Shown piece by piece: positions 15,028 through 22,380 of a stretch of 49,597 bases of DNA; the stretch's first letter is position 1, and the number at the start of each line of letters is the position of its first letter. Source of the DNA: MGOM01 sp035455265 (lineage in GTDB: Bacteria; Chloroflexota; Anaerolineae; Anaerolineales; E44-bin32). The notes beneath the pieces are model-generated. The model had not been told where the DNA came from. It ran no database searches and worked only from the letters and a program-made list of their open reading frames with translations. A program made the position numbers and the translations under genes. The stretch covers positions 1-49,597 of the forward strand of contig DATIFK010000136.1 in the NCBI GenBank assembly GCA_035455265.1, given 5' to 3'.

Positions 15028-16196
15028 GGCAACAGCCCGTGTTCGCGCAACCAGGCAGCGGCGGAGCGCAGGACGACATCTGGATCGGCAGGATCGACCG
15101 ACACCGCCAGCTCAGGCACCAATCCCCCCGGGGGAAGCGGCTCGCCGTCGGGCAGCCTCCACATCGCCGTGGTCAGGTGCAGGCTCGAACCGTCCGTCAG
15201 GACGTAGACCGACTGCACCGTGCCCTTTCCCAGAGTCGGCTGACCGGCCAGGACGCCACGGCCGCGTTGCTGAAGAGCCCCGGCCAGAATCTCGGCCGCA
15301 CTGGCCGTGGTCCGATCCACCACGATCGCCAAGGGAGGGGCGATCCACGTACCGGGCTCCTGCACCTCATAGGTCGAGCTTCGGCCATCCGTGCCAGTTT
15401 CCGAGGCGACGGTGCCATCGCGCAGGAAGAGCCGGGCTGTGTCGACAGCGCTGTCCAGCAAACCACCTGGATTGCCGCGCAAGTCCAGCAAGAAGCCCTT
15501 CGCTCCTCGATGGGAAAGGTCATCCAGCGCCAGATCAACCTCGTGGGGGGTCTCGGCTGAGAAGAGGCTGATTCGAACGACGCCGACGGTCTCGTCTCCC
15601 GGGAGGAGGTAGCCGGAAACGGTGGGGAGGGGGAAGGACTCGAGCACGAGCCGGACACTGCGGCGCTCGGCCGAGACGGGTGTGCTCGCGACCGTCAGGA
15701 GAACGGCGGCGCCAACCGGGCCGCGGAGTCGCGAGGTGACCTCGTCCATCGACCACCCGCTTTCCACAGCCATGCCGTCAACGGCCACCAGGACCTCACC
15801 CTCTCGAATACCCGCCCGATCCGCCGGTCCACCGCGGAACGGCACCAATCGAACGAGCCCGTCACCGTCGCGAACGATGTCGGCCCCGATACCACCGTAC
15901 TCGCCGGCAAGGATGTCGCTTTCAAGTTCGCCGCCGGCCGGGTCGACCAGCAGGCTATAGGGATCCCCGAGCGACTCCACCAGCCCGCGCACTGCGCCTC
16001 GTTCCATCGTCGACCGCTCGGGCAGCGGCCCGAAGAACTCCGACTGCACCAGGTCGAAGGCCTCCGAAAGCACGGGGAAGGTACTCCGCATCGGCGCCCA
16101 GCGACCAAGGGCAAAGCCCAACAGGCCGCCCAGCGCCGCCAGAAGCACACCCAGCGTCAGCAGGAACGCCGTCCGAACATGCACATTCATGTTCAT
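15024..16196 (-). CDS. S41 tail-specific (C-terminal processing) protease
   Basis: From the ATG at 16196 the protein has 390 residues. A signal-anchor helix (TAFLLTLGVLLAALGGLLGFALG) comes first, then an N-terminal helical part and a PDZ domain near residues 100-180 (GGIGADIV, GGPADRAGIREGEVLVAVDG). The S41 core carries the Ser/Lys dyad: Ser299 in TASAAEIL and Lys324 in LGKGTVQ, 25 residues apart as in CtpA/Tsp. It acts outside the membrane on proteins with nonpolar C-termini. The open frame extends to 16313, but that part would put a long polar run before the helix, and a -10 element lies inside it. It heads the operon with smpB; Tsp-type proteases are known to take ssrA-tagged substrates. 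Confidence 0.92.
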   Translation of the reverse strand: MNMNVHVRTAFLLTLGVLLAALGGLLGFALGRWAPMRSTFPVLSEAFDLVQSEFFGPLPERSTMERGAVRGLVESLGDPYSLLVDPAGGELESDILAGEYGGIGADIVRDGDGLVRLVPFRGGPADRAGIREGEVLVAVDGMAVESGWSMDEVTSRLRGPVGAAVLLTVASTPVSAERRSVRLVLESFPLPTVSGYLLPGDETVGVVRISLFSAETPHEVDLALDDLSHRGAKGFLLDLRGNPGGLLDSAVDTARLFLRDGTVASETGTDGRSSTYEVQEPGTWIAPPLAIVVDRTTASAAEILAGALQQRGRGVLAGQPTLGKGTVQSVYVLTDGSSLHLTTAMWRLPDGEPLPPGGLVPELAVSVDPADPDVVLRSAAAWLREHGLLP

Positions 16197-16219
16197 CGAC
16201 AACCAGAAGGGCCGAGGCC

Positions 16220-16228
16220 ATTCTAGCA
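16220..16228 (-). promoter_or_regulatory. Extended -10 promoter of the S41 protease operon (TGCTAGAAT)
   Basis: On the minus strand TGCTAGAAT ends 23 nt before the ATG at 16196. The same 9-mer is found at trmFO. It implies a leader of about 17 nt. Confidence 0.55.
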
Positions 16229-16270
16229 CGGGCCGGCTCCGGACCTCAGGATCCGTCCGAGCGGGCGGGC

Positions 16271-16276
16271 TATAAT
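16271..16276 (+). promoter_or_regulatory. -10 element (TATAAT) of the 144-residue gene / histidine kinase operon
   Basis: A consensus TATAAT lies 23 nt before the ATG at 16300, in the divergent gap with the S41 gene. No consensus -35 is visible. Confidence 0.5.
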
Positions 16277-16299
16277 CCACACACAGGACGACGTTTCGC

Positions 16300-16734
16300 A
16301 TGTCGCGTGTCATCCGTGTCGAATCGGCCTCGCGCTCGCGGGAGCGGCTGCTGCAGGGAATCGCGGCGGCCCTTCGCTTCGCCGCCTCGCGCTCATCCGC
16401 CCCGCCGGATGAAGCAGACCTCTTGGCGTTCCTCGATGCTTGCGTTTCGGGCTTGCGTCAGTCTGTGGATGACACAGCGACAGCCTGGGAGAAGAGAGGC
16501 TACTGGCTCAAAGCCGACCGCTTCCGGCAGGAGTGGGCTTGGGCCGAACGTATCGGCATTCCCCTCCAGGCGGCCCTCGCCTCCGGCGACCTGGACAGGG
16601 CGCGCGCCCTCGGCATGGAACTTGCGACGCCGATTCGCGAGGTGCGACTGCCGGCGTCGTGGACGAAGGCGCGCCCGTGGGCCGGCGCGTGGGAAAGGCG
16701 CAATGGTTCCTCCAAGAAGCCCCAAGCCTCGTAG
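16300..16734 (+). CDS. Small soluble protein of unknown function upstream of histidine kinase
   Basis: This 144-residue protein is predicted to be mostly alpha-helical, with no membrane segment or signal peptide. Its central part (WEKRGYWLKADRFRQEWAWAERI) is rich in aromatic and charged residues. I recognise no family. Its 3' end overlaps the start of the histidine kinase gene by about 30 nt if the kinase begins at 16703, and both follow the same TATAAT promoter. A partner role in the sensory system is possible but unproven. Confidence 0.65.
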   Translation: MSRVIRVESASRSRERLLQGIAAALRFAASRSSAPPDEADLLAFLDACVSGLRQSVDDTATAWEKRGYWLKADRFRQEWAWAERIGIPLQAALASGDLDRARALGMELATPIREVRLPASWTKARPWAGAWERRNGSSKKPQAS

Positions 16735-19700
16735 CCGACCGGCGCGTACCCGGGCCCGAGCGTCGGGCGGCATGCTTGGGCCCATGCCTTCGGCTGACGG
16801 GGCGCGCCCGTCCGGGCACGATGCGGTGTCTTCGGCCCTCGAGCCCGTCCTGAAGGTCGCCCGTGAACTGACGAACGCCGATGCGGCCGTCGTCGTGCTG
16901 ACACCGAGCGCGACCGGGCAGCCAATGAGCCTGGTCTCGTCCGGCAACTTGCGATCGGGCGAAGCCGCCATCGCCGCCGCCCAGGAGCACCTGAAGCACG
17001 TGACGTCGTCGGGTGCTGCCCGGCGGGTGGGCAGGGCGGGGGGAAGCGTCTTCGCCGAGCTGCGTTCGGGCGAGGAGATGCTCGGCGTCCTCGGCCTCTT
17101 CGGCGGCCCGGCGCGCACCTCGAGCCGTCACCGCGAGGAAGCCGTCCAGGCCCTCGCCCACCTGACGGTCCTCACACTGGAGAACGCAGTCTTCCTCGAG
17201 GCTGCCTGGAGCCAGACAGCCGAACTGGGATCCGCGTACAAGTCCGCCGTTGGTCCGACTTCCCACGATGCCTTATCGGCCACCCTGGAAGGTCTGGTGG
17301 AGTCAGTCGCCCAACTGACGTATGTCCGCGGTGCCGCCCTGTACCTTCCGGCCGGCGGGGAAGAAGGATGGCGATTGAAGGACCGCCGCGGCCGCGGGGT
17401 GCTCACCTTTCCCGATCATCTGCGCCGTGAGGCCCTGACCCAGGAAGGCGACCACACCTTCCTCCCCCCGGCAGCCGAGGACGGAGACAACCAGAACCGA
17501 GGCGGAATCTGGGTGCTTCCTCTGACGTGGGGGGACGAGGAAACCGGGGCGCTGGCCCTCGAACTCTGCCGGCCGCTGGATGAGGTCCCGCCGCGGCAGA
17601 TCCAGATGGCGAAGCTCCTTACGGCCCAGGCGGCCAACGCCCTGGGCGTGTCCTCTTTCCTCGACACCGAACGCAGGGCCCGCAAGCTGGCCGAGGCCCT
17701 CCAGGAGGCCTCGCAGGCGATTGACCGCGAACTCGAGCTCGGAGAGGTTCTCGATCGCATCCTCGAGCAGGTCCTGCGCGCCTTCCCGTGCGACGCCGCC
17801 AACTTCATGAGCTATGAAGGCGACGTCAGCCGCGTCATCCGCAGCCGGGGGTACGAACGATTCGGCTTCACCCCGGAGGACATGTCGCGCTTCTCGCTCG
17901 AGGCGCCCCGATACGACAACCTGCGGCGGCTGATTGCCGGGGAAGCCGTGACGGTGCCCGACACACTTGCGGATCCGAACTGGGTCTATCGCCCGGGCCT
18001 GGAGTGGCTTCGTTCGTGGGCCGGCGTTCCCGTCCGCTACGGAGAAGAGATCCTGGGCTTCGTCATGCTCGATAGCGGCACGCCGGGAGCCTTCGACGCT
18101 TCATCCTCACGCAGGTTGATGGCCTTCGCTTCCCACGCCGCGGCCGCCATGCACAACGCCCGCCTGTATCAAAGGTTGAGAGAGGAACACGAGCGGCTGG
18201 AGCAGGTGAACGCCATCGGCCGTCACTTCGCCGGCAGTCTGTCCGCCGGCGAGATCGTGGACGCGTTGCTCTACGCCTCACTGGGCGCGGTCGATGGGGC
18301 GCTCGGGCTGGCCTATATGCGGTCGGGCGAATCCGGGACCCGAATGAACCTCCTGACCCGCTTCCCACCCGGGTCGTCGTACGCGGATCTCCAGGCCTCA
18401 CCATTGAACGAAACGCTTTGGCGCGAAGTGGAGGCGACGCGGCTCCCGGTCCTGCGCAACCTGCCGGGACAGGGCGACTCGATGTCGGCCATCGCCTTCC
18501 CCTTGGCCACCGGCGACCAGCTGTGGGGCGTTGTGATCCTGTGGGTCCGCGGCTCGGTTTCCGGCGGCGAAGCCCTGTATCACGTCTTCGCCGCCGTCGG
18601 GCAGCAGGCCGGATTGGCGTTGTCAAACGCCGTCGAACACGCCAAGGTCCAGCGCCGCCTGGCTGAGATGACCCTTCTCCAGCGCGTCGTCGCCGGCATC
18701 GCCCGCCGCCTCGAGGTGGGCTCGGTCCTGGGCGGGCTGACTGAGCGTCTCCAGGCCAGCTTGGGCTTCCCCGTCGTGCAGGTCTACATGCGCGACGGCG
18801 ACGAGTACGTCCTGCGGCACCTCAGCGGACCGCGGCCGGCCATCGATCGCGCCCCGGTCAGCCAAGGCATCGTCGGCCGGGTGATCCGCACCGGGGAGCC
18901 TTCGTTCGTGCCCGACGTGCGCAACGATCCCGATTACGTGGCCGGGCTGGTGGGCACTCGGGCGGAAATCACCGTTCCCATCATCATCGACGGGGTCACC
19001 GTCGGCGCCTTGAATGTCGAGACCTCCGAGCCGGCCCAGCTGGACGACGACGCCTTCGAGCTCCTCGTTCTTCTGGGCGACCAGGTGTCGATCGCCCTGC
19101 AAAACGCCTCGCTCTTCGAGGCGGCCCAGGTCAACGTCGAGAACCTCGAAGTCCGAGTGCGCGAGCGCACGGCCCAACTGGAGACGGTCCTCGAGCAGGC
19201 GGTCGCCGCCGAGCGGGTAAAGGCTCAATTCGTCGCCGACGTGTCCCATGAGCTCCGAACTCCGCTCACCAACATCGGCCTGTATCTCGAGCTGCTCGAG
19301 CTGAGCGAGGACACGCGCCGGACCGAATACATGGCGACGCTGCGTCGCGAGACCGACCGGTTGGGGCGCCTGATCGAGCAGCTGTTGGCGATGTCCCACC
19401 TCGACACCGGTCAGGTCCAGCTCCGCCCTCAGCCGACGGACCTGAATTCGCTGCTCCAGGTGTTGATCGGGGATCGGGCGCGCATGATCGCTCGCCGAGG
19501 CCTGCACCTCGAGCTCAACCCTCAATCCGATCTGCCGGCCGTCCAGGCCGACCCGCAGTACATCATGCAGGTGCTGACCAACCTGTTGTCCAACGCCACG
19601 AACTACACCCCCCAGGGCGGCCGAATCACGCTCGAGACCGGGACACAGGAGCGCGACGGGCAATCCTGGGTGACCTTCACCGTGCGGGACACCGGGCCCG

Positions 19701-19924
19701 GCATCCCCGATGACGAGCTCTCCCACATCTTCGACCGTTTCTACCGCGGCGCTCACGCTCGTTCCACCGGTGTCTCGGGAACGGGCTTGGGTTTGCCCAT
19801 CAGTCGTGAGATCGTCGAGCGCCACGGGGGGCATATCACGTTGGAGACCGCCGTGGGGGAAGGGACGGCCTTCACCGTTTGGCTCCCGCCGGCGCGCCAG
19901 CGAGAACCCGCTCCACTGGCATGA
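16703..19924 (+). CDS. Multi-GAF sensor histidine kinase
   Basis: From ATG 16703 (preceded by GGAAAGG) the protein has 1073 residues. Later ATGs at 16772 and 16784 are alternatives that would avoid overlap with the previous gene. Five GAF-like modules follow one another at about residues 46-172, 192-315, 339-489, 492-649 and 656-802. A coiled coil (809-839) leads to HisKA with VSHELRTPLTNI (phospho-acceptor His849) and a HATPase domain. The HATPase domain keeps NLLSNATNY (N box), DTGPGIPDDELSHIFDRFYRG (G1/F boxes) and GTGLGLPIS (G2). There is no transmembrane helix, so it senses cytoplasmic signals. The response regulator with HD-GYP output directly downstream is the probable partner. The ligands of the GAF modules cannot be told. 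Confidence 0.9.
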   Translation: MVPPRSPKPRSRPARTRARASGGMLGPMPSADGARPSGHDAVSSALEPVLKVARELTNADAAVVVLTPSATGQPMSLVSSGNLRSGEAAIAAAQEHLKHVTSSGAARRVGRAGGSVFAELRSGEEMLGVLGLFGGPARTSSRHREEAVQALAHLTVLTLENAVFLEAAWSQTAELGSAYKSAVGPTSHDALSATLEGLVESVAQLTYVRGAALYLPAGGEEGWRLKDRRGRGVLTFPDHLRREALTQEGDHTFLPPAAEDGDNQNRGGIWVLPLTWGDEETGALALELCRPLDEVPPRQIQMAKLLTAQAANALGVSSFLDTERRARKLAEALQEASQAIDRELELGEVLDRILEQVLRAFPCDAANFMSYEGDVSRVIRSRGYERFGFTPEDMSRFSLEAPRYDNLRRLIAGEAVTVPDTLADPNWVYRPGLEWLRSWAGVPVRYGEEILGFVMLDSGTPGAFDASSSRRLMAFASHAAAAMHNARLYQRLREEHERLEQVNAIGRHFAGSLSAGEIVDALLYASLGAVDGALGLAYMRSGESGTRMNLLTRFPPGSSYADLQASPLNETLWREVEATRLPVLRNLPGQGDSMSAIAFPLATGDQLWGVVILWVRGSVSGGEALYHVFAAVGQQAGLALSNAVEHAKVQRRLAEMTLLQRVVAGIARRLEVGSVLGGLTERLQASLGFPVVQVYMRDGDEYVLRHLSGPRPAIDRAPVSQGIVGRVIRTGEPSFVPDVRNDPDYVAGLVGTRAEITVPIIIDGVTVGALNVETSEPAQLDDDAFELLVLLGDQVSIALQNASLFEAAQVNVENLEVRVRERTAQLETVLEQAVAAERVKAQFVADVSHELRTPLTNIGLYLELLELSEDTRRTEYMATLRRETDRLGRLIEQLLAMSHLDTGQVQLRPQPTDLNSLLQVLIGDRARMIARRGLHLELNPQSDLPAVQADPQYIMQVLTNLLSNATNYTPQGGRITLETGTQERDGQSWVTFTVRDTGPGIPDDELSHIFDRFYRGAHARSTGVSGTGLGLPISREIVERHGGHITLETAVGEGTAFTVWLPPARQREPAPLA

Positions 19925-19935
19925 CCCCCGGCACC

Positions 19936-19964
19936 TTGCGCGGACCGTCACCTCCTGACATAAT
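19936..19964 (+). promoter_or_regulatory. Sigma-70-type promoter of the HD-GYP regulator gene
   Basis: TTGCGC (19936-19941) and CATAAT (19959-19964) are 17 nt apart, giving a leader of about 17 nt to the GTG at 19988. The same TTGCGC -35 is found upstream of rpoN. Confidence 0.6.
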
Positions 19965-19987
19965 CAAGCGGCACAGGAAGGGCTGAG

Positions 19988-21043
19988 GTGGGGGAAGCGG
20001 ACGTCACCGTGGTTAAGGACAGGCCGGTCCGCGACGACCGGTCGACACTGTTGGTGGTCGAAGACGACCCGGCCATGCTCGTCGCCTTGAGGGATATCCT
20101 CGAAGGGGCGGGCTACACCGTCTTGACCGCCGCCAACGGCCGCGTGGCGTTGGACGTCCTTGCCGGCGAACAGCCGGCCTTGATCCTTTCCGACATCTCG
20201 ATGCCCATCATGGACGGCATCGAACTGTTCGAAGCGGTGCGGAAGACGCCCAACGGCGCCGGCGTGCCGTTCATCTTCCTCACCGCGCGCGGCACCCGCG
20301 AAGACATCTTCGCCGGGAAGTCGCTCGGCGCCGACGACTACATCACCAAACCGATCACCAGCCAGGAACTGCTCGCCGCCGTACAGGCCCGCCTGCAGCG
20401 GTCCAATGAGCTGATGCTCCTCCAACTGTCGGCGGCCTACAAGGCCAGCCTGCGCGTTCTGGCCAACGCCATCGAAGCCCGCGACAGCTCGACCCGCGAT
20501 CACGTCGAACGCGTCAGCGCTTACGCGCAGGCCTTGGCTCGGGACCTGGGCTGGGACGACGCCCAACGCAGCGCCGTCGAGTTCGGCGCCATCCTGCACG
20601 ACATCGGCAAGATCGCCGTGCGAGAGTCCATCTTGTCGAAACGTGGACCGTTGACCGACGACGAATGGGACGAGATGCGCATGCACCCGACGGTGGGCAA
20701 GCGCATGATCGAAGGCATTCCCTATCTGGCGCCGGCGGTCCCGCTCGTCCAGTGGCACCATGAACGTTGGGATGGCGGCGGCTATCCCGATGGATTGCGC
20801 GGCCAACACATCCCACCCGAGGCCCGCTTGCTCACGGTCGTCGACACGTTTGACGCCATGACCTCGGATCGCCCGTACCGCCGCGCCCTGGACCCCGAGA
20901 CGGCCCTGGCCGCCATCGTCGAGGGCAGCGGCTCCCAGTTCGACCCGACCATGGTCCAGGCCTTCCTGCGCTGCTGGGAGCGCGGCGAGATCCTGCAGAT
21001 CCTGACCGGCAGGCGCGAGGCGGATACGCCAGCTGCAGCCTGA
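19988..21043 (+). CDS. Response regulator with HD-GYP output domain
   Basis: This 351-residue protein has a receiver domain (residues about 20-140; acidic pair in VVEDDPA, phospho-acceptor Asp69 in LILSDISMPIMDG, Lys in DDYITKPI). An HD-GYP phosphodiesterase domain follows, with HDIGK (His204-Asp205), the HPTVGKRM region and the full HHERWDGGGYPDGLRG signature. HD-GYP domains hydrolyse cyclic di-GMP. All metal ligands I can check by eye seem to be present, so it is likely active. It starts with GTG after AGGAAGG and has its own promoter, 63 nt behind the kinase gene. It is the likely phosphorylation target of the multi-GAF kinase and would lower c-di-GMP in response. Confidence 0.93.
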   Translation: MGEADVTVVKDRPVRDDRSTLLVVEDDPAMLVALRDILEGAGYTVLTAANGRVALDVLAGEQPALILSDISMPIMDGIELFEAVRKTPNGAGVPFIFLTARGTREDIFAGKSLGADDYITKPITSQELLAAVQARLQRSNELMLLQLSAAYKASLRVLANAIEARDSSTRDHVERVSAYAQALARDLGWDDAQRSAVEFGAILHDIGKIAVRESILSKRGPLTDDEWDEMRMHPTVGKRMIEGIPYLAPAVPLVQWHHERWDGGGYPDGLRGQHIPPEARLLTVVDTFDAMTSDRPYRRALDPETALAAIVEGSGSQFDPTMVQAFLRCWERGEILQILTGRREADTPAAA

Positions 21044-21163
21044 GGCGGGGGCCGCTGAGGGGAGGGGGCCCCAGCGTTGGGGATGCGTCCTGGCAGCAGC
21101 CTTGGCCCAGATCTGATCGTTGCCTGACGACTTCCATTTGACTCGAGGCGAAATCGGGAGGGC

Positions 21164-21192
21164 TTGACAGGGGAGAGAGGTTCCGCTAGACT
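21164..21192 (+). promoter_or_regulatory. Sigma-70-type promoter of the Xer recombinase gene
   Basis: Consensus TTGACA (21164-21169) and TAGACT (21187-21192) are 17 nt apart. The predicted start of transcription, near 21199, is a few bases before the dif-like site. Confidence 0.75.
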
Positions 21193-21202
21193 GGAACCGG
21201 AT

Positions 21203-21230
21203 GGTTGCGATAAGTATCATTAACGCAACC
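21203..21230. other. Putative dif site (11-6-11 inverted repeat)
   Basis: The left arm GGTTGCGATAA (21203-21213) and the right arm TTAACGCAACC (21220-21230) match as an inverted repeat at 10 of 11 positions around the 6-bp centre GTATCA. An 11-6-11 layout with ...ATAA at the inner end of the left arm and TTA... at the inner end of the right arm is that of chromosome dimer resolution (dif) sites bound by XerC/XerD. Two more base pairs on each side (AT/AT) extend the symmetry. It lies in the 5' leader of a Xer-family gene. Confidence 0.7.
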
Positions 21231-21270
21231 ATTGGGACGCACTCGGACCGCTGCCCAGGGAGCCCGAAAG

Positions 21271-22260
21271 ATGACCAGCCTCGCCCAATCCGTAGAAGAT
21301 TACCTGAACACGGTCTCGCTGGCGCGCAGTTCCAACACCGCCCGCACCTACCGCCAATCCCTTGCCGCGTTCCTCAGGGTCCTTGCCCACAAGGGACTCG
21401 ACCCGGCCCGCCTGACGGCGGACAAGGCCACGGAGGACTGGATCCGCTGGCTCCTGGACGACCTCAAGGGGTACGCGCCGGCCACCGAGCGTCTCTACCT
21501 GACCGCCGTCAGCGGGTGGTACGACTATCTCGCGGCCGAGGCGCTGGCCGAAGTCAACCTTCCCCGGCTGCGCATGCTGATTCGACACCGTGCTCGCAAG
21601 CCGGGGCAACGCTTGCCGCAGTTTCCGCGCAACGCGATCGAGGCTGTCCTGCAGCACGCCCTCACGTTGGCGGCGCAGCCGGCCCAGGATGACTCCGGGC
21701 GGCTGCGTCACCTGCGCGATCGCGCCTTCCTCTTGACTCTAGCCGACACCGGACTGCGCGTCCACGAAGCCTGCCGCCTTCGCCGCGGTGATCTGGATTG
21801 GCAGGAAGCCCAGGCCTTGATCGTCGGCAAGGGCGACCGCCAGGCCGTCATCCGTTTCTCGCGCCGCTCCCTGGAAGCCCTGCGAGGCTACCTGCGGGCG
21901 CGCAACCACCTGGACGGCGCCTCGGGAAGGCCGCTGAGCGCTCTGCCGCTGTTCGCGCGCCACGACCGCGGCGCCGGCCGCCGCGTCCTCCCGATGACGC
22001 CCACGACCGGGCGCGCCATCGTCCACGAGCGCGTGGCCGAGGCGCTGGGCCCCGAAGCCGTCGGCAGCGTCACACCCCACTCGTTCCGCCACTTCTTCGT
22101 CACGACGGTGCTGCGCGGATCCGGCGGCAACCTCAAACTGGCACAGGAACTGGCCCGCCACCGCAACATCGCTGTCACCCAGCGCTACGCCCATCTTTCC
22201 GACGACGAGCTCGACCGCGGGTACCACGAAATCTTCGACGCCTCATCCCAGAAGGCGTGA
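21271..22260 (+). CDS. Xer-type tyrosine recombinase
   Basis: This 329-residue protein has an N-terminal SAM-like core-binding domain (SVEDYLNTVSLARSSNTARTY) and a C-terminal catalytic domain. All active residues I can place are present: Arg163 in TGLRVHEA, His270 and Arg273 in HSFRHFF, His297 in LARHRNI and nucleophile Tyr306 in TQRYAHL. The length is that of XerC/XerD, slightly long. Such enzymes resolve chromosome dimers at dif. The dif-like repeat in its own leader and the absence of phage or transposon genes around it favour a housekeeping Xer over a mobile-element integrase. No second xer gene is in the window. ATG 21271 is chosen because family homology starts there; an in-frame ATG at 21232 has no ribosome site. 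Whether it is XerC, XerD or a single-enzyme system is open. Confidence 0.88.
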   Translation: MTSLAQSVEDYLNTVSLARSSNTARTYRQSLAAFLRVLAHKGLDPARLTADKATEDWIRWLLDDLKGYAPATERLYLTAVSGWYDYLAAEALAEVNLPRLRMLIRHRARKPGQRLPQFPRNAIEAVLQHALTLAAQPAQDDSGRLRHLRDRAFLLTLADTGLRVHEACRLRRGDLDWQEAQALIVGKGDRQAVIRFSRRSLEALRGYLRARNHLDGASGRPLSALPLFARHDRGAGRRVLPMTPTTGRAIVHERVAEALGPEAVGSVTPHSFRHFFVTTVLRGSGGNLKLAQELARHRNIAVTQRYAHLSDDELDRGYHEIFDASSQKA

Positions 22261-22380
22261 CGCGCCGATGTTAGGCTTCCACACGCTCGCCTTGTCCGTC
22301 TCTTGGGAGTTTGCCAGTGGAGTCCGAACCCTCGCCATCATGCGAGTAGCCGAGGCTCCTGGCATGTGTCTGACTAACGT

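Noticed and set aside
21271..22260. The tyrosine recombinase as an integrase of a mobile element
   Set aside because: No tRNA-end duplication, phage, plasmid or transposon genes are nearby, flanking genes are housekeeping, and the nearby inverted repeat has the dif layout. Not fully excluded.
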